Source: Prinia subflava (lineage: Eukaryota; Chordata; Aves; Passeriformes; Cisticolidae). Taken from it: 64,000 nucleotides of DNA. Both the position numbers and the translations under genes were made by a program. The stretch spans positions 1 through 64,000 of the forward strand of contig NC_086247.1 in the NCBI RefSeq assembly GCF_021018805.1, given 5' to 3'. A model generated the notes under the pieces. The model was not told where the DNA came from. It saw only the letters and a list, made by a program, of their open reading frames with translations, and ran no database searches. Positions 1 to 10,127 of this stretch are shown here, piece by piece (within the stretch, counting starts at the first letter, position 1; every line of letters begins with the position of its first letter).

Positions 1-514
1 TAAACTCTATTAATTCAGTAACCTAAACACGACAGCACCCCAATTAAGCAGAATTACATTAGCCTGGTTTTCTAAGGGGGAAAGTGGTTTTAAATTAAAA
101 TAATATTGGTATAATTTCTCTTTCTCTGTTCTTTTGTGGGGTTGGTGGATTTTTTTTTTTTTTTTTTTAATGTTTGTTTTGTTTTGGATTTCTTTGTTAC
201 TAAACAATGAGAGTTACAAGATCAAGTCTACTTTGTTTTCTCGCTACCTGTGAAATACACCTCGATTTCAAGGTAATGTTCCTGATCCTGTAAATGGCTA
301 CAATGAGAATTGTTCGGGGGAAAAAGGAAAAAGAAAAAAGAAGGCCCCTTGGTCTTTAGAGCTTTCTCTGTTCAGGATTTCTAATTTAGCAGAAAATACA
401 GAGATTTCTCTAGCTGCACTCTCAATTCTATCCGGACGTGGAGTGGACATGGATTTCATTTGTCACCTCCTCTGTTCCCACCAGCCAAACTTCTACATAC
501 TTGGGCTATAAAAA
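1..514 (+). repeat. Dispersed repeat family A, copy 1
   Basis: This block is closely similar to 7522-8038 in the same orientation, and a more diverged copy lies at about 12902-13330. Shared landmarks include a TTAAGCAGAATTACATTAGC stretch near the start, a T-rich tract, and a GGGCTATAAA sequence near the end that resembles a TATA box. It could be an LTR-type element, because a TATA-like box follows a long AT-rich upstream part, but I could not define TG...CA ends. The left edge is cut by the window. The small open frames in it are not supported as genes. Confidence 0.6.
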
Positions 515-539
515 AGTAGATAAAAGAGTAGAGAGAGAG

Positions 540-950
540 GAAAAAACCAAACCAAACCAAACCAAAGCAAAACAAAACACACCAACACAAAGAAAACATG
601 AAGAAAAAAAAAAAGTTTTCAAATAAAATTTCAAGTAAAACACAGAAAAAAATAAAATTAAAAAGTTAAAAAGGAAAAATTAGAAAGAAAATAAAAAGCA
701 AAAATAAAAAGGAAAAAATTAAAAAAGAAAAAATTAAAAAGGAAAAAAATAAAAAGGAAAAAATTAAAAAGGAAAAAGTTAAAGAGAGAAAAAAAGAGGA
801 AAAAATAAAAAGGAAAAAAATAAAAAGGAAAAAATAAAAAGGAAAAAAATAAAATAGGAAAATTACAAAGGAAAAATTACAAAGGAAAAATTACAAAGGA
901 AAAATTAAAATAGAAAATTTTTGAAAGAAAAAATTTAAAAATACAAAAAG
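540..950. repeat. A/G-rich low-complexity tract
   Basis: A purine-rich strand is built from loose repeats of an AAAAAGGAAAAATT-like unit of about 13-14 bp, with a variant TTACAAAGGAAAAA unit near its end. It directly follows repeat family A, and a similar but shorter purine tract follows the second family A copy at 8040-8240. The tract therefore appears to belong to the repeat module rather than being an independent microsatellite. Confidence 0.7.
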
Positions 951-1540
951 ACCTCACTTATTAAAAAAAAACCCTACATAAAAAATTCAAAGTAATTAAA
1001 AATAAAAAAGTATAATCAACTTTACAAAGAGATTCATTATGGCAATTCAACACTTAGCAAGTTTCCCTGGGAATTTACAGACTTGTGGGCATATGGTGCT
1101 GAACAATGCCTGATTTACCAACATGAAATTGGTACATTTCCTTGGCAATGTGCCCTGAGCAGTACAAAAATTCCAATCAGCATGGAAAATATGAAAAAAA
1201 AAAAAATCCTTTACTAAAATGAGAGAGAGGAAAACCAGCAAATCCAAGGAACAAAGAACATCTAAATCCCAGCTTGCCTGGAAAACAAGCTCAGGAATTT
1301 CTAACAAGGAAAACTTTTGCAGCTTTGGAGGAATTTGGTGCAAGTTCATGGAATGATGATTTCAAATCTGCTTCCCCTGCTCTGATTTTAAAGGGAAGCG
1401 GCATTAAACACGTCAAGTTACTCCTGTCCAAGAAGGATCCCTATTTTGTGTGAGTAACAATCCCAAGAAACTCCAGTCTTACTTGTATTTGACATCTCAA
1501 AGTCTCAGCAGAGTTGGGAAGTTTCAATGAAACAAAAGAG
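951..1540. other. No gene recognised
   Basis: This is AT-rich unique-looking sequence with short open frames on both strands. I recognised no family and saw no convincing splice pattern. Confidence 0.4.
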
Positions 1541-2480
1541 CCACAATGCCTGGAACAACAAAATTCTCCTTGGCCAAAATCAGGACATTTATTTACAAAT
1601 CCAGGGAGGAGGAGGAGGAGGATGACACCAGGAACACACTCCAGCTGAAAGTCACCGTTTATTGGAAAAGGCAGGAAATAAAATGGACACTCTCTGGTTC
1701 TGCTCCAGCAATTCTCCGGGAGTTGGAGAGAAAAGTGGGAACCTCAGACCGGGACAGGGCATTCCAGGGGCTCTGCCTCGCAGGGGCTCTCTCCTCTTTT
1801 GCCAGCTGCCTGCAAGAGGAAAAACAACGGGAGTCAAGTGTCAAACCTAGGCAGGATGTCCTTGGTTCAGGCAGATGGAACAGGCCCCCCCACAGAGCGA
1901 GTCCAGGCTGGGCGCTGGGGAGCTCCGGCAATCGGGGGCCGCCCGTGGCACCAAAGGGCTGGAAAAGCAGCCCCGGCTGCGCTGCCCGGGTTTGGTGCCG
2001 GCACACGGCAAGGTCTGGCCACAGGGGCAGCACTCAGTGCTGGGACCGCAGGAGAACGGCCCAAAGCCGGGTCCAACATCCAGCAGTGCAGGCAGCACAC
2101 CCCGGGAGAAACTCGGGGGGAGAAGCCCCCCGGATGCTCCCTGCACACTCCACGTTCCCGGCCTTTGGCAGCTGTGCCAGGGCCTCCCTGAGAACACCGA
2201 CCTCACCGTGCAGCTCCTGCTAAATAGGAGAACCTGGGGAAACCACGCAGAAATCCAGGCATTTCCAGTTCTTGAGAGCCAAAGCGGCAGCAAAATGGGT
2301 GCAAACTTCGTGCTGCTGCGCGAAGGGAAAACAAACCCAGTGCCTCCCACAAATTCAGGTTTATTAAAATAATCCCGGTATATTTTCTCTTTCTTTGTTC
2401 TTTTAGGCAATGGGTTTTGGGGCTTTTTAGTGGTTTTTATGGTTGTTTTGTTTTGTTTTCAGACCCTGAGTCTGAAGGTA
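1541..2480. other. GC-rich segment with overlapping open frames, unassigned
   Basis: The stretch 1700-2330 is much richer in G and C than its surroundings and is open in several frames on both strands, which GC-rich noncoding DNA does by chance. On the minus strand an AATAAA polyadenylation hexamer lies at 1658-1663, so this could be the 3' untranslated end of a minus-strand transcript. None of the translations resembles a family I know. The end (about 2360-2470) has weak similarity to the T-rich part of repeat family A. Confidence 0.3.
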
Positions 2481-4008
2481 CTGGTTCTGCTCAGAACAGT
2501 TCATTTCCAAAAAGCAGTGAAACTAGGAAAGGTGCTTCCAAGAAAAACGTGGCCTAGGAGACACATGCAGCTGGGTTCCACAGTTCCAGTCCCCCTCCCA
2601 AAGGCTCAAGATATTTCTGTACTTGCAGCACAGGACTAGGAATCAGGGTGAACGCAAACTGGTTTGCTGGCTTTTCTTCTGCCAGAGATACAGAGCGGAG
2701 CTTTCCTGTTCCTCGGTTTCTTTTGTGTGGTAGCAGGGGTAATTGCAAGTGTTAAGAAAGTGATCAAAAATATCCATAAGCCTTCTTATAGTGATTAAAA
2801 ATATCCATAAGCCTTACCATAAGGTAAACTCAAGACAATTGCTGCTGCCTCTATTTATCTGTCTTTTGAGTTGCTCACAAGGTGATCCTTCGCAAATGCT
2901 GGCGCTGACAAATCCAGCAGATACATACAGCAGCCCCAGAAGTATGTGTGGGCATTTATGAGTATTGATGTGGGCACTTGCCTCCCAGATTCTCATCTGC
3001 ATGGGAAATAGATGGTTTGACAGGAACAGATCCTGTCTCAGCTTGGCCAGTCCCAGCTGTCTCTTACTAAAGAGTCACAGAGACCAGGAATGCTCAGGCA
3101 AGAGGTAATTCCTCAGATTTGCTGGATGTAAATTTGGGAGAAACATGGTAACTCATAGCTTGTACTGCTGGAACTCCCTCAAGATCCAAACCACAGGCTC
3201 TGTTCTCCTGTGTGCTGCTACCAGTGGGGCAGAGTGGGGAAATTCATTCTGAGTTTTTGGAGAAAACTTCAAATCTCACAGTAAGTAAGTAAGTAAGTGC
3301 TAGGTAGTGTTAGGTAACAAAAAAACCACAAACAAATCCCAAACCCAAAGAAAGGGCTCAAACCTGATCTCAGCAATTCTTTCCATTCGATTCTCTCCTC
3401 GCTTCTTTCATCCTGTGAAAGCTCACCCGGCTCTAACATTCTCTGTCCACACAGTAACTCTTTCCAGCCTTGGTCAGTGTCAGAGCCACACACTCAGCTT
3501 TGGCTGGACAACCTTCAGCTTCCACAGTCCACTTCCTCAGACTGTTCGCTCCCAACTCTTCCTACCTGCAGTCACAAGATTTTAGTAGAGCAAAACATCA
3601 ACCTGATTTACCATGATTCATTTATGATTACTATTTCAAGATAAAGTTACAGCAAAAGCATTAAGTCCATTTCCACAGGAGGCAGAAGAAACATGGCTAA
3701 AAGTTAAATGAAGATCTGGAGAAGTGAATCAGAACGAACTAGAAACAACTGATCCAATTTCTGAGACAGCCAGAGGAACCTAATGCTGTGCTTGATAAAC
3801 AGAAAATGCTAACTACCAAGAAAACTGAAGGAAAAGTGGCTAAAAGTCTTGCAGAGCACAAGACAGCAATTACAGGAAGCAGTCCAGTACATGTTACAAT
3901 GCACTGAATTGCTCTGAGTGGAATAAGCTGTTCTGCAGAAACCATTGAAGCATATTAAGACTTCTCAGAGGTGATTTCAACAAAGAATGATGTAAGGTTA
4001 AAACTCAC
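2481..4008. other. No gene recognised; expected site of the missing last MIS18A-like exon
   Basis: The stretch holds a short AGTA tetranucleotide run at about 3282-3298 and otherwise unique-looking DNA. The terminal coiled-coil exon of the MIS18A-like gene should lie here on the minus strand. I checked acceptor-like sites (for example near 3416) and found no convincing continuation of the family. Confidence 0.4.
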
Positions 4009-4096
4009 CCTGTGCGGCACCTCTTGCAAGACAGCTGGGCTTTCAAGAGGAAGCGGCTCCTCATGAATGCGAGCTTGCTTTTCCAGGGTTCCTGGC
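4009..4096 (-). CDS. MIS18A: MIS18A-like downstream exon
   Basis: The exon lies between a TAG acceptor and a GTGAGT donor, with a length of one base plus 29 codons, in phase with the 5152-5274 exon. It reads PGTLEKQARIHEEPLPLES and on, which resembles the poorly conserved linker after the Mis18 domain (human SSEKQ...FNLESR). Confidence is lower than for the zinc-domain exons because this part evolves fast. Confidence 0.5.
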
Positions 4097-5151
4097 CTAC
4101 AGCTGAGATGCCACAGGTTACATCAGGTTACAGAGCACTTCCCACTCTGAAGCCAAAAATCCAAACACAGCACTCCTTTAGAACCCTGAGAGACAGCCGT
4201 GGATTCTGGGGATACGGGATACAGTGAAAAATGGCACCAAGACACCAAGAACAGTGCAGTGCTGGCAGGCAGAAGCAGCATCCCTTTGCCAGAAAATGCC
4301 ATTCTGCAGCCAAGTTAGTGCATGAGAGAATTTTACTGCCATGCAATAAAAAAAGTACTCTAGCAGTGGAATGAAGAAAAAAATCTCCAAACCCTGTCCA
4401 GAGTACCAAGGGGAATATCCACAGCAATACAGCAAAATAAATGGGAACTTCAGAAAAAAAAAGAGACATTAAAACCAGTCCAGATGAACAACCACTGTCT
4501 ATTAGGACAATGCCTGCACAAAAGGACTCTGGTGCGGAGCCTTAATTGAGGATACAGTTTTTAATAACCACTTTGAAGTGCTATAAACCAACTAAACCCA
4601 AGCACACTTTCATTTTCTAGACAGATTTTAAGACAGCTGAGTGAGAGTCTCAAGCACGTACTCAGCTGTCAGAGTTGCCTTTGCCCATCTTAGCAAGGAC
4701 AGAGCAGATGTGGCCAGCACAGGGCAGAGCCACCCCAAGTCCTGCCCGAGCCCCTCTGGCCACACTCCCTGCTGATAATGCGGACCCTTAACAGGCTCCA
4801 GCCAGGCCTTTTTGGTGCTTGGTTTGTGAACTCTTCCAATCAAATGCGAAGGAACCCTCTAGTGCCCTGGACCTGGTGATATTTTCTGGGCTGGAATGCA
4901 ACTTCCCACACAAAAGGCAGGCCAGGTTGGTTTGTTTTGGTTCTTTTTCTAGGATGTGCCTTACACAGGTGATGTTCCCTACAGCTGAGCACTGGGATGC
5001 CAACAGCATCAATACAGAAAACCACCGTGGGACAGAGCAGCAGAAGAAGCTCCCTCCAGCCTTGCCAGAGATGTAACAGGAGCACCCTCAGTGCCATGCC
5101 TGGTGAGGTCAGTGGAGCTGGCAGGCTGACCCATAAATATTCTGCACTTAC

Positions 5152-5274
5152 CTTTCAACAGAGTCAGTACGGACACAGAACAAATCCCTCTTGCAGTCGA
5201 GATGCCTTGAGGCGTGCATGTATCTGCTGCCAAGGGTCCTGGAGCAGCCAGAGCAGAGTAGGGTTTCTACCATG
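5152..5274 (-). CDS. MIS18A: MIS18A-like internal exon (second CxxC pair)
   Basis: The acceptor TTGCTTGCAG lies just above 5274 and the donor GTAAGTG just below 5152. The exon reads [15 protein letters not shown], then [10 protein letters not shown] and ends with SVE plus two bases. This matches the second zinc-binding half of the Mis18 domain. It starts with one base that completes a codon from an upstream exon I did not find. Confidence 0.65.
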
Positions 5275-5483
5275 CTGCAAGCAAGGAATAACATTTATTC
5301 AGAAGAAAATAAGGCACCTCTCCCCATCCCTTTTCTTAAAAATAAAAAAAAAATTTAAATCATGCATTAGAACTTTTTTAACCTTTCATTCATGCTTTAC
5401 ACAGTATAAATGATGAGCACTCATCTTTTAGCCTGAATTTGCATCAGCTCCTCAGGCTGGCTAACCTCAGCAAGACCAAGACC

Positions 5484-5765
5484 ATCAGAATCGCTGAATT
5501 GTGGAAGGGGCCTTCAAGCTCACCCCATTCCACCCCCGGCCCTGGGCAGGGACAGCTTCCACTATCCCAGGGTGTTCCAAGCCCCGTCCAACCTGGCCTT
5601 GGGCACTTCCAGGGACACAGAGGCAGCCACAGCTTCTCTGGGGAACCTGTGCCACGGCCTCACCACCCTCGCAGGGAAAAATTTCTTCCCGACATTTAAT
5701 CTAAAGCTGCCTCCCTTGTCCATCACTACATGTCCTTGTGAGAAATCCCTCTCCCTTAGGCCATA
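5484..5765 (-). mobile_element. CR1 LINE 3' fragment
   Basis: The plus strand shows the reverse complement of the avian CR1 3' region: a worn ATCAGAATCG start, a 'GGAAGGGGCCTTCAAG' phrase, 'CCTGGGCAGGGACAGCTTCC', and 'CTCACCACCCTCGCAGGGAA'. The element lies in the intron of the MIS18A-like gene where the missing middle exon would be expected. Confidence 0.8.
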
Positions 5766-5899
5766 CGCGGCTTGTACAGCCCACCCCAGATAAGTGCTCC
5801 AGGGGCTCTCGGGCCACACGAGCGCTCCGGGCCCTTTGCCGGTCCCCAGCGCCGGGAACCCCCGACTCCCCCGGGACTGTGTCCAGCCAGGCCCGGCCC

Positions 5900-6385
5900 T
5901 CACCATCCGCACTCTCCGGGGAGCTCGGAGCCCTTCCGCCCCGGGTCCACAGCGACGCTGGCGGCCGCAGCTGCGGCGGGAGGCAGGGAAGGAGGCACGG
6001 CGGCAGCGACCGCGGCGGCGCGGGGGTGGCAGCGCTGGTACTCACTGCGCAGCAGGATGGGACCGCTGTCCTCGACACTGAACCCCAGGTGCGGGTGTCG
6101 CCCACGGGGCGCCTGCAGCCGGCGCACATGAACACCATGGGCGTGGGGGCCGCGTCCGCCCGCCGCTCCTGCTGCTGCCGGGCCCGGCCGGCGCCCGGCT
6201 GCAGCAGCGACAGCGAGCGCTCCAGCTCCGGGCACAGCGCCATCGCGTCCCGGCCGCCCGCCCGCCGACGGGCCGGCAGCGAGCCCGACAGCGCCTTGGA
6301 ATCGCCCGCCGAGAAGGCGGCAGTGACGGCGCACACCGCCCCGGGACCGCCCCGGGACCGCCCCGGAACTGCTCCCGTTTTTTCT
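5900..6385 (-). promoter_or_regulatory. CpG island at the 5' end of the MIS18A-like gene
   Basis: The segment is GC-rich with dense CpG and covers the MIS18A-like first exon. It ends at a long T tract (6389-6411 on the plus strand, a poly-A tract in the gene's direction). I saw no TATA box. It is a CpG-island promoter by position and composition. Confidence 0.5.
6046..6243 (-). CDS. MIS18A: MIS18A-like exon 1 (first CxxC pair, frameshifted)
   Basis: The start was taken at the ATG at 6243-6241, which begins [15 protein letters not shown]. An in-frame upstream ATG at 6336 is possible. The exon ends at a strong GTGAGT donor after the codons for ILLR (donor bases 6045-6044). The reading frame changes once near 6081-6087: TGGGGTTCAG would need one more base to keep both conserved halves in one frame. 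It lies inside a CpG island. Confidence 0.65.
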
Positions 6386-6474
6386 TCCTCTTTTTTTTTT
6401 TTTTTTTTTTTTCCCTCTTCCTTCTGTCAAACAAAGAGGAAAGATGTCTCGAATACACCTGCAGCAGAGCCTTG

Positions 6475-6770
6475 GTTCGGCCGCGGCTATAGGGTCCAAA
6501 CCGGGCGAACTCGGCGAGGTTCGGCGGGGCTTGTTCGGTTCGACTCCGTTCCAGTCGGCTAAACGCGGTTGGGTTCGGCTGTTATCAGTTGCACTCGGCC
6601 ATTTTCGGCCGTTCAGCTTAACTCGGCCGATCTCGGCAATGCTCGGCTCTTTTCGGCTGTTCGGAGATCCTCGGGTGTTTTCGGCTCTTCGGCTACACTC
6701 GGATCTAACCGGCACAGCTCGGCTATTACTGGATGCAGTGCCTTAGATTCCGCTCTTCGGGACAGCTCGA
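6475..6770. repeat. Degenerate TTCGGC/CTCGGC array
   Basis: The core hexamer YTCGGC or a close variant recurs roughly every 10-17 bases for about 290 bp, for example in TTCGGCTGTTCGG, CTCGGCCATTTTCGGCCG and CTCGGCTCTTTTCGGCTG. The units are too diverged to be a simple microsatellite, and CpG is retained throughout. The array sits upstream of the MIS18A-like start, so it may be part of the promoter region. No coding sense was found in it. Confidence 0.65.
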
Positions 6771-7170
6771 CACGGTCGAACCGCACTCGGTGCCGCTCCC
6801 CGCGCTCCCGCAGCTCCGCTCGGCTCCCTGAGGGCGGCGCGGGCCGGGCCGAGGCGCCGCACGGGCAAGCGGGGCCGGCTCCCTTTAAACACGCAGCGCT
6901 CGGTGTTTTCCTGCTGCCGAGTCCCGCGGGCGGCCCGGCCATCGCACGGACACGGCCGGGAGCGCGGAATCGAACAGGAGCTCCCGGGCAGTGACTGCAC
7001 TCGGGCACTAAGAACCAGCTTCCAGCCCGGGGCCCCTTGGGGCCGGGCACGAGGCAGAGCTGCAGTACCGCGCTGTGTCCACAGGGCGGCAGCACCGCGG
7101 CCCGGCCCGGGGCTCCCCGCCCGTCGGGGACACGCAGAAAGGGACCCCCCAAAGAGAACGTGCACAGAAA
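6771..7170. other. CpG-rich segment, no gene recognised
   Basis: This is very GC-rich DNA continuing the CpG island beyond the TTCGGC array. Frames are open on both strands but none reads as a known family. It may be the far part of a promoter island or the first exon of an unrecognised noncoding transcript. Confidence 0.35.
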
Positions 7171-7521
7171 TCCCCTAAGAGAAACGCCCCGAAAGACACC
7201 CGGCAACCGCTTCAAAGACAACCCCTGCCACCAAGCCAATTCAAACCAAAAAAAACCCCTCTGTTTTAAGCTCTATTCCATGATTTCTTTACATTCATTA
7301 GTTTTATATTGATCATTACCCTGTCTTTTTTCTAGTCATATCTATGGATATAATATATAGACTACTGTATATAATATAAGTAATGAGAAATATTATAGAT
7401 TGTATTTATGTCTATTCATGATATCATTTTTCATATTTATATTTCTGCTGTTATTATATCTATTCATATTTTTATATTTCTGTACTTATTTTTCAAAATT
7501 CGTGTCTATTTCTGTATGTTT
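7171..7521. other. AT-rich spacer
   Basis: The stretch contains TATA- and ATATT-rich sequence with partial self-repetition (several TATTTATATTTCTG-like phrases at 7430-7500). No gene or known element was seen. Confidence 0.4.
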
Positions 7522-8038
7522 AAAACTCTGCTAATTCATTAACCTAACACGTCAGCACCACAATTAAGCAGAATTACATTAGCCTGGTTTTCTAAGGGGG
7601 AAAGTGGTTTGAAATTAAAATAATATTGGTCTATTTTCTCTTTCTCTGTTATTTAGAGTGGGTTTTTTAATAATATTATTTGTTTTGTTTTGGATTTCTT
7701 TGTTACTAAACAATGAGAGCTACAAAATCAAAAGTCTACTTTGTTTTCTTGCTACCTGTGAAATACACCTCGACTTCAAGTTACTGCTGCTGATCCTGTA
7801 AATGTCTACAATGAGAATTGTTAGGGGGTAAAAAGGAAAAAAAAAAAAAAAAAAAAAAAAAGAAGGCATTTTGGTCTTCAGAGCTTTCTCTGTTCAGGAT
7901 TTCTAATTTAGCAGAAAATACAGAGGTTTCTCTAGCTGCACTCTCAATTCTATCCAGACTTGCAGTGGACATGGATTTCATTTGTCACCTCCTCTGCTCT
8001 CACCAGCCAAACTTCCACATACTTGGGCTATAAATAAG
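7522..8038 (+). repeat. Dispersed repeat family A, copy 2
   Basis: The block is collinear with 1-514 over its whole length, with scattered substitutions and a longer internal poly-A (about 7839-7861). It ends at GGGCTATAAAT, then runs into a purine-rich tract. With copy 1 it forms a direct repeat that brackets the MIS18A-like gene. Confidence 0.65.
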
Positions 8039-8379
8039 TAATGAAAAAAAAAGGGGCACAAAGAAAACATGAAAAAAAAAAATTTGAAATAAAATTTCAA
8101 GTAAGACACAAAAAGAAAAATAAAAGGAAAAGTGAAGAAAAAGGAAACGTGAAGAAAAAGGAAATGTGAAGAAAAAGGTAAAATTTACAAAGGAAAAATT
8201 TACAAAGGAAAAATTAAAATAAAAAAATTAGAAAGAAAAAATAGACCACATCCCTTATAACATCTACATACAAAATAAAAGTACACAGTAAATTATTAAA
8301 AACCACCTTAAAGCCACTAAACAGAAAAAAATTTTAAAAATTAAAAACTGCATCTAACAAAACACCCAAAGCTCCACCA

Positions 8380-8625
8380 GGCAAGCTGGCCTTACCAATC
8401 TGAACCCTTACATACAATAAACAAAAACAAAATCGCAATAATACCTTTCAGAAGTCTATTTTAAAAAGCTACTTAACTTAATTCTACCTCAAATACAAAC
8501 AAATCCATCTTCTCTCCAAACCCAAATGACACAAAATAAATACCAAAAAATAAAACAAAACACTACATAGCACCAAAGAATGTAATATTATATGAAAACC
8601 ACATATATATCTTCATTTAGGAAAT
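8380..8625 (+). repeat. Dispersed repeat family B, copy 1
   Basis: The stretch from GGCAAGCTGGCCTTACCAAT to the ATGTAATATTATATGAAAACC area reappears at about 63494-63735 in the same order and orientation. It contains ACATACAATAAACAAAA and CTCAAATACAAACAAATCCA phrases. It is one part of a composite module (family A, purine tract, family B, CpG patch, family C). Confidence 0.6.
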
Positions 8626-8859
8626 AGCATAGCCATTTATATTCTCTACATTTAACTGTACCTATATATAAGTGCATATTTTTGTTTATAATATATGATT
8701 TTGAGCATTAAGCTGATGCTACAAAAGAAAATACAAAATGCCCTAAAATGATATTAGAATACGGTATCCTCTATCATCCTCCCCCGAGTTCTCTCTCGAC
8801 TATATTGTCTAACACAAAGAAACCATTTTTTTACTTTTTTAAACGAGCATCCCATTTGT

Positions 8860-9045
8860 TTGCCAGAACCGCTGCTCCTCCTGAAACGATCGCGCTCCTC
8901 CCCCGGCGGGCAGGGGCGGCCCCGCGCTGGGCGGGGAGCGCCGGGCCGGGCAGAGAGCTCCGAGCCGCGGCTCCCGCCCGCCGGCCCGGCACGGCCCGGC
9001 TCGGCTCGCTTGGCTCCGCACGGCTCGCCTGGCTCAGCACGGCCC
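8860..9045. promoter_or_regulatory. Short CpG-rich patch inside the repeat module
   Basis: About 190 bp of very GC-rich DNA with many CpG dinucleotides lies in AT-rich surroundings. It includes serial GGCTCG/GGCTCC/GGCTCA variants near 8998-9042, reminiscent of the TTCGGC array. A much shorter CpG-rich patch occupies the same place in the second module copy (63735-63825). It may act as the internal promoter of the module; no coding sense was found. Confidence 0.35.
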
Positions 9046-9305
9046 GATTTAAACCCTTCAAATGCTGCCAAAGCTGAGCTTTCCTTCAATTTAAGCCCTG
9101 AAACTGAGGCAACAGCAAGTACTCACCTCACCCTAAACCAATACAATGGCAAATAAATGTATTCTCCTCTTCAATTTAATCCCCGACAAGAACAGAAAAG
9201 GAGCTTGTTTCCTCAAATTAAATCTCTCCAATGATGGGAAAAGGGAGATTTTTACCTCAATTCAAACCCTTTAAAAAGAACAACAACAGGGCTTTGCACC
9301 CACTT
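9045..9305 (+). repeat. Family C: degenerate tandem array of about 43 bp
   Basis: Successive blocks begin with a TTTAAACCC-like phrase (GATTTAAACCCTTC, CAATTTAAGCCCTG, CCTAAACCAATAC, CAATTTAATCCCCG, AAATTAAATCTCTCC, CAATTCAAACCCTTT) and end in a CC or ACC about 40-47 bases later. Six to seven diverged units can be counted. The first four reappear at 63826-64000. The region 10135-10360 has more worn phrases of the same style. Confidence 0.6.
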
Positions 9306-9331
9306 TAGACCTTAGCATGATAAAAAAAGCG

Positions 9332-10127
9332 GGGGGGGGGGGGGTTTCTCTGGGTTGTTGTTTCCCTGAGATTCTCCTTGGGGTTGCTGGCCTCCAAGGT
9401 ACTAAGGGTTCCCCCAAGGTTGCTGTCCCCTGGGAGTTTCCCCTGGGTTGCTGTTCCCAGAGGTAATAAGGTTTTCAGTCTTCTCTTCGCCCTGGGTGTT
9501 TCACACCGAAGCCAGAGACGACAAGTTGAGTCCAGCAGTTTGTGTTACCAAGCTGTTTATTCTTAATTCTCTATCAGTTCTTGTCCAGCTTTGCAAGGCG
9601 TCCCCAGCAAAGCAAGACACGCGGCTGGACCACCCCAGGTCAGAGAGCCCCGCACCTTAAGTACAGTATCTTCAACCCAACCACTGTCCGAGACGTATTT
9701 TTTATTTACAAAATTTTACCAATACCTACTACCTTTACTAACATGTCAGTTCTACTCTAAGCCAATCTCTAAAACCCAACTCAGCACAAGATGGGGGATG
9801 AGAACAAGAACAAGGACGACAAGGGACCACTCCCCAATTCCTCCATCTTGCCTCTTCAGCCCCATATACTAAGAATCCTAATTTCTATATTTATATTCTA
9901 TAATAAACCATCCACTACTTATTTTAAATTCTTAGGATTTGTGATTCTTCCTGCATGTGAGTGTTCACTCCCATGGACAGCTATCAGAGTCAGTGTCCTC
10001 CTGGGATCTGTGTGGGTCTAACTGACCCCCCTGTACAGATCCCAGACCCCCCTGTACAGTCTCCAAACCCTCCTGTACAGCCTTCAAATCCTCCAGGGCG
10101 GCCAGAGGAATATCCTGGACTCCAACA
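9332..10127 (-). mobile_element. LTR-like element, copy 1
   Basis: The reverse complement aligns with 32493-33242: a TGTTGGAGTC start (versus TGTCGGAGTC), three serial CTGTACAGGGGGGTC-type units, and the same order of landmarks up to a CTCAGGGAAACAAC end. An AATAAA hexamer occurs on the minus strand at 9558-9563, as expected of an LTR. The lower end is degraded into a G homopolymer at about 9331-9345. No internal retroviral genes accompany it, so it is best read as a solo LTR. Confidence 0.6.

Larger units (their letters stand above)
4009..6243 (-). pseudogene. MIS18A: MIS18A-like gene, apparently broken (kinetochore/centromere licensing factor)
   Basis: MIS18A, with MIS18B and MIS18BP1, primes centromeres for CENP-A loading after mitosis; its Mis18/Yippee-like domain binds zinc through two CxxC pairs. 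Three minus-strand exons are recognisable: 6046-6243, 5152-5274 and 4009-4096. The first pair is seen as MCAGC followed by RRPVGDT (human CSGC-RRPLGD). The second is [11 protein letters not shown] followed by CKRDLFC (human CCAGCSLNLG and YKRDLFC). The third exon holds LEKQARIHEE, which aligns with the human SSEKQ region. Two defects are visible. Exon 1 needs a one-base correction near 6081-6087 to run from GDTRTW into [12 protein letters not shown]. No exon was found for the segment between the two zinc pairs (human CNVSVDKEQ region), although the phases of the flanking exons require one; a CR1 fragment now lies there. The last exon was also not found. A sequencing error could explain the frameshift but not the missing exon. 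The gene identity is fairly safe; the pseudogene call is an inference. Confidence 0.7.

Noticed and set aside
1546..2410. Several open frames of 90-225 codons in GC-rich DNA
   Set aside because: Open on both strands at once, no recognisable domain, and no consistent exon structure.
3269..3493. Candidate last exon of the MIS18A-like gene starting near 3415
   Set aside because: Acceptor and phase fit, but the translation runs into hydrophobic, low-complexity sequence and shows no convincing match to the MIS18A C-terminal helix.
5738..6715. Overlapping long open frames on both strands (211-274 codons)
   Set aside because: They arise from CpG-rich DNA and an adjacent CR1 fragment. Only the MIS18A-like exon at 6046-6243 has family support.
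7781..7981. Minus-strand frame that is similar between 7781-7981 and 13054-13281
   Set aside because: The frames correspond because both lie in repeat family A. The conservation follows DNA similarity, with indels and no sign of protein-level constraint.
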